Positions 1-8,079 of a stretch of DNA of 51,553 nt are shown piece after piece. A program made the position numbers and the translations under genes. Origin of the DNA: Oceanitalea stevensii (GTDB lineage Bacteria; Actinomycetota; Actinomycetes; Actinomycetales; Actinomycetaceae); NCBI RefSeq assembly GCF_014837105.1, contig NZ_JACSPO010000007.1, positions 83,356-134,908 on the forward strand, read 5' to 3'. Below the pieces are notes generated by a model. The model had not been told where the DNA came from. It searched no databases and saw only the letters and a program-made list of their open reading frames with translations. The first letter of the stretch is position 1. Each line of letters begins with the position of its first letter.

Positions 1-21
1 CCCCCCCCCCCCCCCCCCCCC
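1..21. other. Homopolymer of 21 C at the window edge
   Basis: The first 21 bases are all C, followed by six G. Nothing else in the window resembles this. It may be a contig or scaffold edge artefact, or a true G/C tract just after the stop codon of the first gene. No gene call depends on it. Confidence 0.6.
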
Positions 22-30
22 GGGGGGTGG

Positions 31-1629
31 TCAGTCGACCGGGAACAGCGAGACGGTCACCCGCGCGCTGTAGTCACCCTCGGCGGTCCCGACCGGGGCG
101 TCGAGCACGAGCCGTGCGTCGAGCTCGGCGGTGCCGCGACGGCCCTCGTTGCTGGCCGAGGCCAGGAGCGAGGGGGTGGACAGGCCGGTGCCGCCGTCGA
201 TCGCGGTGGCCTGGGCCGGGCCGGCGCTGACGCCGTCGCGCGGGCTGAGGACGCGCGGCACCCAGCCGAGGTTCTCGGCGCCGATGACGTCGGCGTCGGA
301 CACGAAGTCGGTGGACTGGCCGGAGGCGGCCCATCCGCCGCCCGCGGCCTGGTCGGCGTTGCGGCCGTCGGTCACGGTGAGCGTCGGCAGGTCGCCGGTG
401 TAGCGCCAGCGGTCGGGGCGCTCGCCCGCGGGGGTGAGCTCGACGCCGTCGCCGTAGTCGCCGACGGTGAGCGTGAGGGAGCCCTCCTTGTCGACGATGG
501 AGACGTCGACCGGGATGCCGTCGGCGTCGCTGGGGCCGCCGGTCTCGGACAGCGCACGCTGCCAGACGATGAGGTCGGCGACCTTGTCCTCGAGGCCGGC
601 GACACCGGCGCCGGCGGCGCGGGTGCGGGCCTGGAGGAGCGAGGCGAGGGCGCCGTCGTGGTCACCCTCGTCGGCGGCACTCTCTGCGGAGGCGAGGAGC
701 GCCGCGATGTCCGCCTTGGCGCCGGCGTCGCCGCCGGTCGCACCGGCGAGGATGCCCTCGACCTCGGAGAAGGTCACGCAGTCGCCACCGCCGGACACGA
801 GCCCGGCCGACCACTCGATGCCGGACAGGACGTGGCCCAGCCACAGCGGGTCCTGCCACGACTGGTCGGTGTGGCCGGCGCCGCTGTACCAGGAGCGGCC
901 GCCCTCGAAGTTCTTGCACCACGCGATCGGGTGGTCCTCACCCATGCGCCCGCCGCCCGGGTTGTAGGTGGACTCGTCGAGCGTCATGAGGACGTGGACG
1001 TCCCCGCGGGGGTTGGCGGTGTAGTTGTACCACTCGTCGAAGCGGGACCACTCGAGGGGCAGCCCGGCGGTCGAGGGGTGCGCGGGGTTCTCCACGCGCA
1101 TCGTCGCCTGCTGCTGCTGCGGGTGGTTGCGGAAGCGCGCGCCGCCGCCGGTGAGCTGGCTGTACCAGGGCACCGTGTGGAGCGTGTCGGTCGCGGCGTG
1201 GAGGCCGACGTAGCCGCCGCCGCTGCGGATGTACCCCTGGAAGGCGGCGACCTCGCTGTCGTCGAGCAGGCGCGGCCGGGCGGGATCCATGTTGTTCGTG
1301 CCGTCGACCGGGGAGTTGAAGATGATCGCGGAGTACTTCGACAGGTCCTCGGCCGAGGTGAAGGGCGTCGACTCGAGGCTGAGCGCCGGCTGGGCGGGGT
1401 CCCAGACGTCGACGTCGAAGCCCTCCTCCTCGCCGAGCGCGATGAGCGCGTTGGTGGTCGGGACGATGTGGGAGTGACGGAACCCGAGGGTCTTGCCGAC
1501 CACCAGCACCTGGTAGTCGTCCTCGGGGACCTCGGTGTCGGCCATCGCGGAGGGAGCGACGGCACCTGCTCCCAGGGCGATCGCAGCGGTGAGGGCCGCT
1601 GCTCGTACTCGTGAGACATGCTGCTTCAT
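31..1629 (-). CDS. Secreted ThuA-like domain protein with WxL-like C-terminus
   Basis: 532 residues. The N-terminus has a basic start, a hydrophobic stretch and an Ala-x-Ala site near residue 30, as in a Sec signal peptide. Residues about 38-285 match the ThuA (trehalose-utilisation) class-I amidotransferase-like fold, with motifs such as LVVGKTLGFRHS, GGGYVGLHAATD and WYSGAGHTD. A helical linker (about 290-360) leads to a beta-rich tail (about 372-532) with LGWVPRV and GDYSARVTVSLFP, the pattern of actinobacterial WxL-like domains that bind the wall surface. ThuA-type proteins are linked to disaccharide and 3-keto-sugar metabolism, but the catalytic role of this extracellular form is not established. 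The ATG at 1629 follows GGAAGG six bases upstream. It is monocistronic with its own promoter. The fold is fairly sure, the substrate unknown. Confidence 0.85.
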   Translation of the reverse strand: MKQHVSRVRAAALTAAIALGAGAVAPSAMADTEVPEDDYQVLVVGKTLGFRHSHIVPTTNALIALGEEEGFDVDVWDPAQPALSLESTPFTSAEDLSKYSAIIFNSPVDGTNNMDPARPRLLDDSEVAAFQGYIRSGGGYVGLHAATDTLHTVPWYSQLTGGGARFRNHPQQQQATMRVENPAHPSTAGLPLEWSRFDEWYNYTANPRGDVHVLMTLDESTYNPGGGRMGEDHPIAWCKNFEGGRSWYSGAGHTDQSWQDPLWLGHVLSGIEWSAGLVSGGGDCVTFSEVEGILAGATGGDAGAKADIAALLASAESAADEGDHDGALASLLQARTRAAGAGVAGLEDKVADLIVWQRALSETGGPSDADGIPVDVSIVDKEGSLTLTVGDYGDGVELTPAGERPDRWRYTGDLPTLTVTDGRNADQAAGGGWAASGQSTDFVSDADVIGAENLGWVPRVLSPRDGVSAGPAQATAIDGGTGLSTPSLLASASNEGRRGTAELDARLVLDAPVGTAEGDYSARVTVSLFPVD

Positions 1630-1685
1630 TGCAGGCCTTCCATGTGGGCGGGTTGTCGCTGCCCGAGGCTCGTCATTAAGTTTCG

Positions 1686-1703
1686 CGCAACGACATTATT
1701 GCG
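1686..1703 (-). promoter_or_regulatory. Operator-like palindrome before the ThuA gene
   Basis: CGCAA and TTGCG arms are separated by eight A/T-rich bases, in an otherwise GC-rich leader. The site begins where transcription from the predicted promoter should start, so a bound repressor would block the start site. LacI- or ROK-type regulators bind sites of this kind; the actual regulator is unknown. Confidence 0.4.
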
Positions 1704-1709
1704 TTCGCC

Positions 1710-1739
1710 ACACTACTGATGTGGTGACCGGGGCGTCAA
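1710..1739 (-). promoter_or_regulatory. Predicted promoter of the ThuA gene
   Basis: On the minus strand TTGACG (1739-1734) is followed by an 18-base spacer and TAGTGT (1715-1710). The predicted start falls near 1703, leaving a leader of about 75 bases. The -35 is strong; the -10 is the relaxed TAnnnT form common in actinomycetes. Confidence 0.45.
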
Positions 1740-1774
1740 CGTTGTGTCCACGGGTTGACCGAAGATCATGGTCC

Positions 1775-2899
1775 TCAGCGGCGGCGAGCCTCGCGGAGAG
1801 CATCCACGAAGTCCGTGCTCACCGTGGCCCAGTCGTAGCGCTCGCGCGCGGCCCGGTGGCCGGCCGCCCCCAGCCCGGCCGCACGCCGCGGGTCGGCCCG
1901 CAGCGCGAGAACCGCGTCGGCGGCCGCGGCCGGGTCCTCGAACGGGACGACGACGCCGGAACCCGCCGTCGTCACGACGTCGCGTGCCAGCGGCAGCGGG
2001 GTGGTGACGACGGGGACGCCGTGCGCCATGTACTCGAGCACCTTGGTCGGCATGCTGTGGCGGTAGTTGGGCAGGTCCTGGAGGAGCGAGAGACCGGCGA
2101 GGGCGCCGTCGAGCAGCTCTCCCGCACGGTCGTTGGGGACGAAGCCGTGCCAGTGGACGTCGCCACGCTCGTGCGCCTCGCGGACGAGCGCCTCGGCCGG
2201 CCCGTGGGCGGGACCCATGACGTGGGTGGTGACGGCACCGCCGGTGCGGTCCCGCAGGAGGCGTCCCGTCTCGACGACCTCACGCGCCCCGCGCTCGAGG
2301 GTGATGCTGCCGAGGTAGACCACCCGGTCCGTCCCGGGCGGGGAGGCGTCCGGTGGCACCGGCACCGTGTTGGGCACGACGACGTGGTCGCGGGCGAAGC
2401 GTCCGCGGTAGCCGTACTCGGCCAGCAGGAGCGTGAGGTGCCGCTCCGCCCAGCGCTCCACCCCACGCACCGCAGCGGCCGCCAGCGCGCGCGCGGGACG
2501 GGGCAGCCACGGCTTGGCCACGACCGCGGCGGCGGTGTCCTCGTGGACGTCCCACACGGCGCGCGACCGCTGGGACCGCGGGACGGCGAGGAGCAGCTCG
2601 GGGTCGTGGACGAGGACGACGTCGTGCCGCCTGCCCAGCCCGCGGACGAGGCGGCGGGCGTGCCGGAGGGCGCCGAGGCGGCGGCGGCCGGTCGCGCGGG
2701 GCACGTCGACGCAGTGCAGCCGGCCGGCGGCGAGCCCCTCGTCCGCCGGCAGCGGCAGGCCGTAGCCGGTGAACGGGGCCGCGTAGGTGACGTCCCACCC
2801 CGCGGCGAGCAGTGCGGGGACCTGCCGGTGGCGGATGCGCGCGTCCTGCGGGTGGTGGACGACCGTGACCACCAGGACCGACGGCCGCTGCGGCGTCAT
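1775..2899 (-). CDS. GT4-family glycosyltransferase
   Basis: 374 residues, GT-B fold. The N-terminal half begins SVLVVTVVHHPQDARIRH and has HDPELLL near residue 98, seen in GT4 acceptor-side Rossmann domains. The C-terminal half has KVLEYMAHGVPVVTT near residue 286, the nucleotide-sugar-binding region of Glycos_transf_1 enzymes. The ATG at 2899 overlaps the stop of the exporter ATPase gene by four bases (ATGA), so translation is probably coupled. It closes an operon with the ABC exporter and a nucleotide-sugar dehydrogenase, so it probably adds a sugar to the exported glycan at the cytoplasmic face. Donor and acceptor cannot be read from the sequence. Longer in-frame starts run through the ATPase gene and are unlikely. 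Confidence 0.88.
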   Translation of the reverse strand: MTPQRPSVLVVTVVHHPQDARIRHRQVPALLAAGWDVTYAAPFTGYGLPLPADEGLAAGRLHCVDVPRATGRRRLGALRHARRLVRGLGRRHDVVLVHDPELLLAVPRSQRSRAVWDVHEDTAAAVVAKPWLPRPARALAAAAVRGVERWAERHLTLLLAEYGYRGRFARDHVVVPNTVPVPPDASPPGTDRVVYLGSITLERGAREVVETGRLLRDRTGGAVTTHVMGPAHGPAEALVREAHERGDVHWHGFVPNDRAGELLDGALAGLSLLQDLPNYRHSMPTKVLEYMAHGVPVVTTPLPLARDVVTTAGSGVVVPFEDPAAAADAVLALRADPRRAAGLGAAGHRAARERYDWATVSTDFVDALREARRR

Positions 2900-3927
2900 C
2901 GCGAGGCGTCCTCCGCCGCGGTGGTGCCGCCGTCCGGTGCGGCCTCGGGCGCCGGTGCGGGCTTCGCGAGCGGTGCCGTGTCCACCTGTGCCGGCTCCTC
3001 GGCCGCTGCAGGCTTGTCCGCCGGGACCGGCGTGGTGGCCGGTGCCTCCTTCGTGGCCGGTGCGGGCTCGCCGGCCGCGGGTGCTGCCGGCTTCTTGGCG
3101 GGAGGCTTCTTCGCGGCCGGCTTCTTGGCAGCCGCCTTCTTCGGGCCGGTCTTGGACCGCGCCGCCTGGTAGGCGTCGCAGACCTCGTTCGCGGGGCCGT
3201 CCATGACGAGGCGGCCCTTGTCGAGCCACAGGGCGCGGTCGCACATGGCACGGACCGTCGAGTCGCTGTGGCTGACGAGGAACACCGTGCCCGCGGCCTC
3301 GCGGATCTCGGCCACCCGTTCCCTGCTGCGTGCCTGGAACTCGGCGTCACCGGTGGCGAGGGCCTCGTCGATCATGAGGATGTCGGGCACCGCCGCGGTC
3401 GAGATGGCGAAGCGCAGACGGGCCGCCATGCCGGAGGAGTAGGCCTTCATCGGGAGGTCGATGTAGTCCTCGACCCCCGCGAAGGAGACGATCTCGTCCA
3501 TCTTCGCGCGGACCTCCTTGGGCGTGAGCCCGAGCGCCTGGCCGCCGATCATCACGTTGCGCTCACCGCTGAGCCCGCTCATGAGCACGGCGTTGACGCC
3601 GAGCAGCGCGGGGGTCCCGGCCGTGTAGATCTCGCCGTTGGTGGGCGGGATGAGACCGGCCAGTGCCCGGAGCAGCGTGCTCTTGCCCGAGCCGTTGCGG
3701 CCCACGATGCCGATGGACTCGCCGTGGTAGGCGACGAAGGACACGTCCTTGACGGCGTGCACCTCGCGGACGGCGCCGATGGACCCGCGGCTGCGCAGCA
3801 TCCGCTTGAGGCTCGCGTTGCCGGGGGCCCCGCTCACGGTGCCCATCTTCTTCGCGCCGTAGACGCGGTAGATGACGTCGACGTGGGAGGAGATGAGCGA
3901 GGGGATGCGCTCGTCAGTTACGGCCAT
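2896..3927 (-). CDS. Polysaccharide ABC exporter, ATP-binding protein (Wzt/TagH type)
   Basis: 343 residues. The ATPase has Walker A GRNGSGKST (about 75-83), signature YSSGMAARL (about 163) and Walker B ILMIDEAL (about 183). These are typical of the O-antigen/teichoic-acid exporter subfamily that powers export of finished glycans with an ABC-2 permease. Instead of a carbohydrate-binding C-terminal domain, residues from about 255 to the end form a low-complexity tail rich in Lys, Pro, Ala and Glu with repeated AKKPA units, reminiscent of histone-H1-like tails. The ATG at 3927 lies inside the permease gene (14-base overlap) with AGAGG upstream. The assignment is secure at family level; the tail's role is unknown. 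Confidence 0.92.
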   Translation of the reverse strand: MAVTDERIPSLISSHVDVIYRVYGAKKMGTVSGAPGNASLKRMLRSRGSIGAVREVHAVKDVSFVAYHGESIGIVGRNGSGKSTLLRALAGLIPPTNGEIYTAGTPALLGVNAVLMSGLSGERNVMIGGQALGLTPKEVRAKMDEIVSFAGVEDYIDLPMKAYSSGMAARLRFAISTAAVPDILMIDEALATGDAEFQARSRERVAEIREAAGTVFLVSHSDSTVRAMCDRALWLDKGRLVMDGPANEVCDAYQAARSKTGPKKAAAKKPAAKKPPAKKPAAPAAGEPAPATKEAPATTPVPADKPAAAEEPAQVDTAPLAKPAPAPEAAPDGGTTAAEDASR

Positions 3928-4807
3928 AGGTCGCCTCTGCCCGCCAGAAGAAGATGAACCCGATGACCGGCAGCACGATCGCCCAGCCGAGGGCCACGTA
4001 CCACGTCGTCGGGTTGAAGGGGGTGTCCGACAGCAGGGACTGCCGGACGATGTCGAGGATGACAGCGAAGGGCTGGTAGAGCATGACCGTCCCGACCAGG
4101 CCGTGGCCGGCGAAGGTCGTGATGCTGAAGAAGACCCCGGAGACGTAGCGCAGCAGCCGCACGACGAGGGTGATGAGGTTGCGCAGGTCCCGCGAGCTGT
4201 GGACGATCCGCGCGACGATGAGGGCGATGCCGGCGTTGATCGCCACGATCAGCCCCATCGCGACGGGGAAGAGCAGCCAGTGGACGGTGAGCGGCTCCCC
4301 CGTCACGAGGACGAGGACGAGGATGACGGCCACCGACGGCAGGAAGGCGATGAACTCGGTGAGCGTCACCGACAGCGGCAGCACGGCGCGCGGGAAGCGC
4401 AGCGACCGGACGAGGCTGAGGTTGCCGGAGATGGCCTTGGAGGCCGAGGTCATCGTCCCGGCGCTGTACATGAAGACGAGCAGGCCGATGACGAGGAAGC
4501 CGACGTAGTTGTCGACGCCCCTGTCCAGGCCCAGCAGCTTGCCGAAGATGAGGAAGTACGCGGCCGCGAGGAGGAGCGGGTTGAGCACGCTCCACAGCTG
4601 GCCGAGGTAGTTGTCCTGGTTGCGCACGTAGGACTGCGCGGAGGACAGCGTCCACAGGAAGCGGCGCTGTGCCCACGTCTCCTTGATGTAGCGCCCCAGC
4701 GGGGGCCGGACCCCGCCTCGCTCGAGTCCGTACTTGGCCGCGAGCTGCGCCGCGGCATCCGGCGACAGGGGGGAGTCCCCCCCTGCCGCCGGTGCGGGTG
4801 CGGTCAC
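3914..4807 (-). CDS. ABC-2 type polysaccharide exporter permease (Wzm/TagG type)
   Basis: 297 residues with about six hydrophobic segments after a cytoplasmic N-terminus of about 65 residues. Motifs such as YIKETWAQRRFLW, NYLGQLWSVLNPLLLAAAYF and SGVFFSI are characteristic of ABC-2 permeases for O-antigen, teichoic or teichuronic acids. It should form the membrane channel with the ATPase encoded just downstream. The chosen GTG start at 4807 overlaps the stop of the dehydrogenase gene by four bases (GTGA). A longer frame runs back into the dehydrogenase gene and its sequence is a frame shadow. The exported polymer is probably lipid-linked and uronic-acid-containing, judged from the neighbouring dehydrogenase. 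Confidence 0.9.
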   Translation of the reverse strand: MTAPAPAAGGDSPLSPDAAAQLAAKYGLERGGVRPPLGRYIKETWAQRRFLWTLSSAQSYVRNQDNYLGQLWSVLNPLLLAAAYFLIFGKLLGLDRGVDNYVGFLVIGLLVFMYSAGTMTSASKAISGNLSLVRSLRFPRAVLPLSVTLTEFIAFLPSVAVILVLVLVTGEPLTVHWLLFPVAMGLIVAINAGIALIVARIVHSSRDLRNLITLVVRLLRYVSGVFFSITTFAGHGLVGTVMLYQPFAVILDIVRQSLLSDTPFNPTTWYVALGWAIVLPVIGFIFFWRAEATYGRN

Positions 4808-6066
4808 AGACGCTGGACCGTCGGGCTCTCGGCGGCGACGCCGCGCGTGTCGAAGAAGCGCTTGGACGCGCCGGCCAGGGCCTCGATGTCGTAGTCGCGG
4901 TGGTGCTGCAGGAGCATGACGAGGTCCGCGTTCGCGATCGCCTCGTCGAGGTCCGCGACACGCTCGGTCACCGAGCCGTTGGTGCGCCACTGCTCGACGT
5001 GCGGGTCGTGGAAGACGACCTCGGCGCCCTTCTCGCGCAGGTGCTTGGCGACCGGCACGGCGGGCGACTCACGCTGGTCGGCGATGTTCGGCTTGTAGGT
5101 GACGCCGAGCAGGAGCACGGTCGCCCCCTTCATCGCCTTGCCGTCCTCGTTGAGGATGTCCTGGGCCCGCTTGACCACGTAGGAGGGCATCGTCGCGTTG
5201 ATCTCCTGGGCGAGCTCGACGAAGCGGAAGGGGTAGCCCAGGCGCGCGCGCACGTTGTAGGAGAGGTAGTTCGGGTCGATCGGGATGCAGTGCCCGCCCA
5301 CGCCCGGCCCGGGGTAGAAGGCCTGGAAGCCGAAGGGCTTGGTCTTCGCCGCGTCGATGACGTCCCACAGGTCGATGTCCAGCTCGTGGCAGAACCGGGC
5401 CATCTCGTTGACGAGCGCGATGTTGATGTGGCGGTAGGTGTTCTCGAGCAGCTTGGCCATCTCGGCCTCGCGGGTGCCCTTGGTCCGCACCACCGTGTCG
5501 ACGACCCGGCCGTAGAACGCGGCCGCGGCCTCCGTGGACTCGGGGCTCACGCCGCCGACGACCTTGGGGGTGTTCTTCGCGCCGAACTTCTCGTTGCCCG
5601 GGTCGATGCGCTCCGGGGAGAAGGCGAGGTGGAAGTCGGTGCCGGCCTTGAGGCCGCCGGCCTCGAGCATCGGCTGGACGATCTCCTCGGTGGTGCCGGG
5701 GTAGGTCGTGGACTCGAGCACGACGACCTGGCCGGGCTGGAGGTGACGGGCGATGTCGCCCACCGCGGCGCGCACGGGGCCCAGGTCCGGGCCACCGTCC
5801 TCGGCCAGCGGGGTGGGCACGCAGATGACGATGTGCGTCGCCTCGGCGAGCACCGCGGCGTCCGTCGTCGCGGCGAACCCACGCGAGACGAGGTCCGCGA
5901 CCTGCTCGTCGGAGAGGTCGTCGATGTGCGAGACACCCCCGTTGAGGCCGTCGACCACACCCTGGTTCACGTCATAGCCGCGAACCGACATCCCGGCGTG
6001 GACCGCCTCGAACACCAGCGGCAACCCCACGTACCCCAGCCCCACAACGGCAAGGTCCACGGTCAT
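4804..6066 (-). CDS. UDP-sugar 6-dehydrogenase (UDP-Glc/UDP-ManNAc dehydrogenase family)
   Basis: 420 residues. The N-terminal NAD domain opens with VVGLGYVGLP (GxGxxG). The central domain carries the catalytic-cysteine motif GVGGHCIPIDP near residue 260, and the C-terminal domain holds LLLGVTYKPN. These enzymes oxidise the C6 alcohol of a UDP-hexose or UDP-HexNAc twice, using two NAD, to a uronic acid. GVGGHCIPIDP resembles UDP-ManNAc/UDP-GlcNAc dehydrogenases (WecC/WbpA-like) as well as UDP-glucose dehydrogenases, so the substrate stays open. The ATG at 6066 has TTGGAG seven bases upstream. It is first in the four-gene exporter operon and probably supplies its nucleotide-uronate donor. A second, divergent member lies at 31784-33079. 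Confidence 0.9.
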   Translation of the reverse strand: MTVDLAVVGLGYVGLPLVFEAVHAGMSVRGYDVNQGVVDGLNGGVSHIDDLSDEQVADLVSRGFAATTDAAVLAEATHIVICVPTPLAEDGGPDLGPVRAAVGDIARHLQPGQVVVLESTTYPGTTEEIVQPMLEAGGLKAGTDFHLAFSPERIDPGNEKFGAKNTPKVVGGVSPESTEAAAAFYGRVVDTVVRTKGTREAEMAKLLENTYRHINIALVNEMARFCHELDIDLWDVIDAAKTKPFGFQAFYPGPGVGGHCIPIDPNYLSYNVRARLGYPFRFVELAQEINATMPSYVVKRAQDILNEDGKAMKGATVLLLGVTYKPNIADQRESPAVPVAKHLREKGAEVVFHDPHVEQWRTNGSVTERVADLDEAIANADLVMLLQHHRDYDIEALAGASKRFFDTRGVAAESPTVQRL

Positions 6067-6120
6067 GTGCAACTCCAAGTCGTCTCGCACGTTCCGGAGC
6101 GAACCTGCCGCCCGCACCGT

Positions 6121-6148
6121 GGCACACGGCGGGTCACCCGCGTGTGCC
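6121..6148 (-). promoter_or_regulatory. Leader hairpin of the exporter operon
   Basis: GGCACAC and GTGTGCC arms enclose a second pair, GCGGG/CCCGC, around a TCA loop, with one bulged base. The hairpin sits in the 5' leader of the dehydrogenase gene, about 55 bases before its ATG. It may stabilise the 5' end or attenuate transcription. Confidence 0.4.
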
Positions 6149-6162
6149 GATCTGCGACAAGC

Positions 6163-6168
6163 ATCGTA
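6163..6168 (-). promoter_or_regulatory. Candidate -10 box of the exporter operon
   Basis: The minus strand reads TACGAT, a good TAnnnT box, placed so that the transcript would start just before the leader hairpin. No convincing -35 is seen. Confidence 0.3.
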
Positions 6169-6240
6169 CACGGGCACTCCGGGGCATCCACCGGGCCCAA
6201 GTACCCAGGGGCGTGGGGGTCGTCACCCTCCCGAGCGCCC

Positions 6241-7008
6241 TCAGCGCACGATCGCGGAGGCCACCTGCTCGCGGATCTCCCGGAACTCCTCGCTCGCCCG
6301 CAGCTCCTCCGCGTCGAGGGCACGGCCGTGGGTCCCGGAGATGTCGACGGGCACGTCGAGGACCACCCGGCCCGGTCGCGGCGACATGACGAGCACCCGG
6401 TCACCGAGGACGATCGCCTCGTCGACGCTGTGGGTGATGAAGAAGATCGTCTTGCCGCCCTCGCGAGAGATCCGGAGCAGGTCCCCCTGGAGCTGCTCGC
6501 GGGTGAGGGCGTCGAGCGCACCGAAGGGCTCGTCCATGAGGATGACGCCGGGGTCGCTGGTGAGGACGCGGGCGATCTGGGCGCGCTGCTGCATGCCGCC
6601 GGAGAGCTCGTAGGGCCGGGCGTCGCTGAACCGCGCCAGGCCCACCCGCTCGAGCTGCTCGCTGCTGCGCGCGGCCCGCTCCCCCGCCGCGACGCCCTGG
6701 AACTTCAGTCCGAGCTCGACGTTCTTGCGCACGCTGAGCCACGGGTAGAGGTTGGGGTGTTGGAAGACGACGCCGCGTTCCGGGGACGGCGCGGTGATGG
6801 GCGCCCCGTCCATGGTGGCGCCGCCACCGGTGGGCTGGAGAAAGCCGGCGAGGACCTTGAGCAGGGTCGTCTTGCCGCAGCCCGAGGGCCCCACGACGCA
6901 CACGAACTGGCCGTCGGGGATGGTGACCGAGGTGTCGGAGACGGCGTGGACCACCTCGCCGCGCTCGGTGACGTAGCGGTGCGACACCTCGTCGAGCGTG
7001 AGGGTCAC
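6241..7008 (-). CDS. Sulfonate/taurine/nitrate-type ABC importer, ATP-binding protein
   Basis: 255 residues. Walker A is GPSGCGKTT (about 42), followed by a Q-loop, signature LSGGMQQR (about 134), Walker B ILMDEPFGALD (about 155) and switch His in FFITHSVDEA. The length and the motif set match the TauB/SsuB/NrtD family, which energises uptake of sulfonates, nitrate, cyanate or thiamine-precursor-like compounds. The GTG at 7008 overlaps the stop of the binding-protein gene by four bases. It is last in a three-gene importer operon. It could instead serve another small anion, because family members differ in substrate and the pocket lies in the binding protein. Confidence 0.9.
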   Translation of the reverse strand: MTLTLDEVSHRYVTERGEVVHAVSDTSVTIPDGQFVCVVGPSGCGKTTLLKVLAGFLQPTGGGATMDGAPITAPSPERGVVFQHPNLYPWLSVRKNVELGLKFQGVAAGERAARSSEQLERVGLARFSDARPYELSGGMQQRAQIARVLTSDPGVILMDEPFGALDALTREQLQGDLLRISREGGKTIFFITHSVDEAIVLGDRVLVMSPRPGRVVLDVPVDISGTHGRALDAEELRASEEFREIREQVASAIVR

Positions 7009-8078
7009 GGCGCCACCTGGTCGATGGCGTCGGCGTAGACGGCCTGCTCGTACACCTCCGGCGGTGCGATCTGCGAGACCTCCTGCTGGGCGAGGAGGAA
7101 GTCGGCCGTCCGGACGAGGTCCTCCCCGAGCTTGCCACCGAAGTACTCCTCGCCGGCCTGCTCGGCCGCGCGCAGGTAGACGTAGCCCTCGAGCAGCTCG
7201 GTCGCCTCCTCGGGCGCGACGCCGAGCTGGGCACCGATCGCCTCCCCGGCACTCTCGGGCTCCTCCTGGATCACGCGCACCGCCTCGTCCTGGAGCGCCG
7301 TCCACACGGCCATGAACTCCGGGTTGGCGGAGATGAACTCGGTGGTCGCTGCGGTGAGGTCGTAGGTGGGCGTGCCCGCGGCCGCCGTGTCCTCGCTCGA
7401 CTGGACGATCTCACCGCTCTCGAGGAGGACCTCGAGCGTGGGGTTCCACACCCAGGCGGCGTCGATCTCCTCCCGCTCCCACGCACCGATCATCGCGTCC
7501 GGGGAGAGGTTGATGAGGGTGAGGTCGCCACCCGGCTCGAGCCCGGCCTCGCCCAGGGCGTTGAGGAGGGAGAAGTGCGCGGTCGAGCCGTAGGGCACCG
7601 CGACGGTGGCCCCGGCGAGGTCCTCGAGGCTCTGGGCGCCGGTGCGGGAGACGAGCGACTCGGCCTCCCCGATGACGTCCTGGATCCACACGACCTGGGC
7701 GTCCATGCCCACCTCGGGGGACACGAGCTTGGCCATCGGGCTGGAGCCGACGAGCCCGATGTCGACGCTCCCCGAGCCGAAGGCCTGGACGACCTCGGCG
7801 CCGGAGGCGAACTGGCTCCAGCTGATCGACGCCTCGGGCAGGCAGGCCTCCAGCCAGCCGGCGTCGCGCACGACGAGGTCGCCGTTGGGGATGGGCTGGA
7901 AGGCGATCTCCACCTCGGCGGTGACGCTCTCGTCGACCTCGACGGGGCAGGCCTCCCCCTGCCCGGACGCGGTGTCGGTGGCGGCGTCCTGCGCCGCCTC
8001 CTGCGCGGTCGCGCAGGCGCCGAGGGCGAGGACGGCGGCGAGGACGCCGGCGGAGCGTCGGATGAGTCGGGGCGCCAT
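7005..8078 (-). CDS. ABC importer substrate-binding lipoprotein (TauA/SsuA/NrtA family)
   Basis: 357 residues. The signal peptide ends in a lipobox LGAC with Cys22 as the lipidation site. The mature part has the type-2 periplasmic-binding fold of the SsuA/TauA/ThiY group, with segments such as SVDIGLVGSSPMAKL, AGATVAVPYGSTAHF and IDAAWVWNPTL. This group binds taurine, alkylsulfonates and related small molecules. The closest motif likeness, GLVGSSP and an APPEVY-type C-terminus, is to taurine binders. The ATG at 8078 lies one base after the permease stop. It should sit on the outer face of the membrane and feed the permease at 8080-8994. Taurine is plausible but not proven. Confidence 0.88.
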   Translation of the reverse strand: MAPRLIRRSAGVLAAVLALGACATAQEAAQDAATDTASGQGEACPVEVDESVTAEVEIAFQPIPNGDLVVRDAGWLEACLPEASISWSQFASGAEVVQAFGSGSVDIGLVGSSPMAKLVSPEVGMDAQVVWIQDVIGEAESLVSRTGAQSLEDLAGATVAVPYGSTAHFSLLNALGEAGLEPGGDLTLINLSPDAMIGAWEREEIDAAWVWNPTLEVLLESGEIVQSSEDTAAAGTPTYDLTAATTEFISANPEFMAVWTALQDEAVRVIQEEPESAGEAIGAQLGVAPEEATELLEGYVYLRAAEQAGEEYFGGKLGEDLVRTADFLLAQQEVSQIAPPEVYEQAVYADAIDQVAP

Positions 8079-8079
8079 G

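Noticed and set aside
2900..3244. N-terminal extension of the GT4 gene ending at 1775
   Set aside because: It would read through the exporter ATPase gene in another frame and gives an Arg/Gly-rich sequence; the ATG at 2899 with ATGA overlap is far better.
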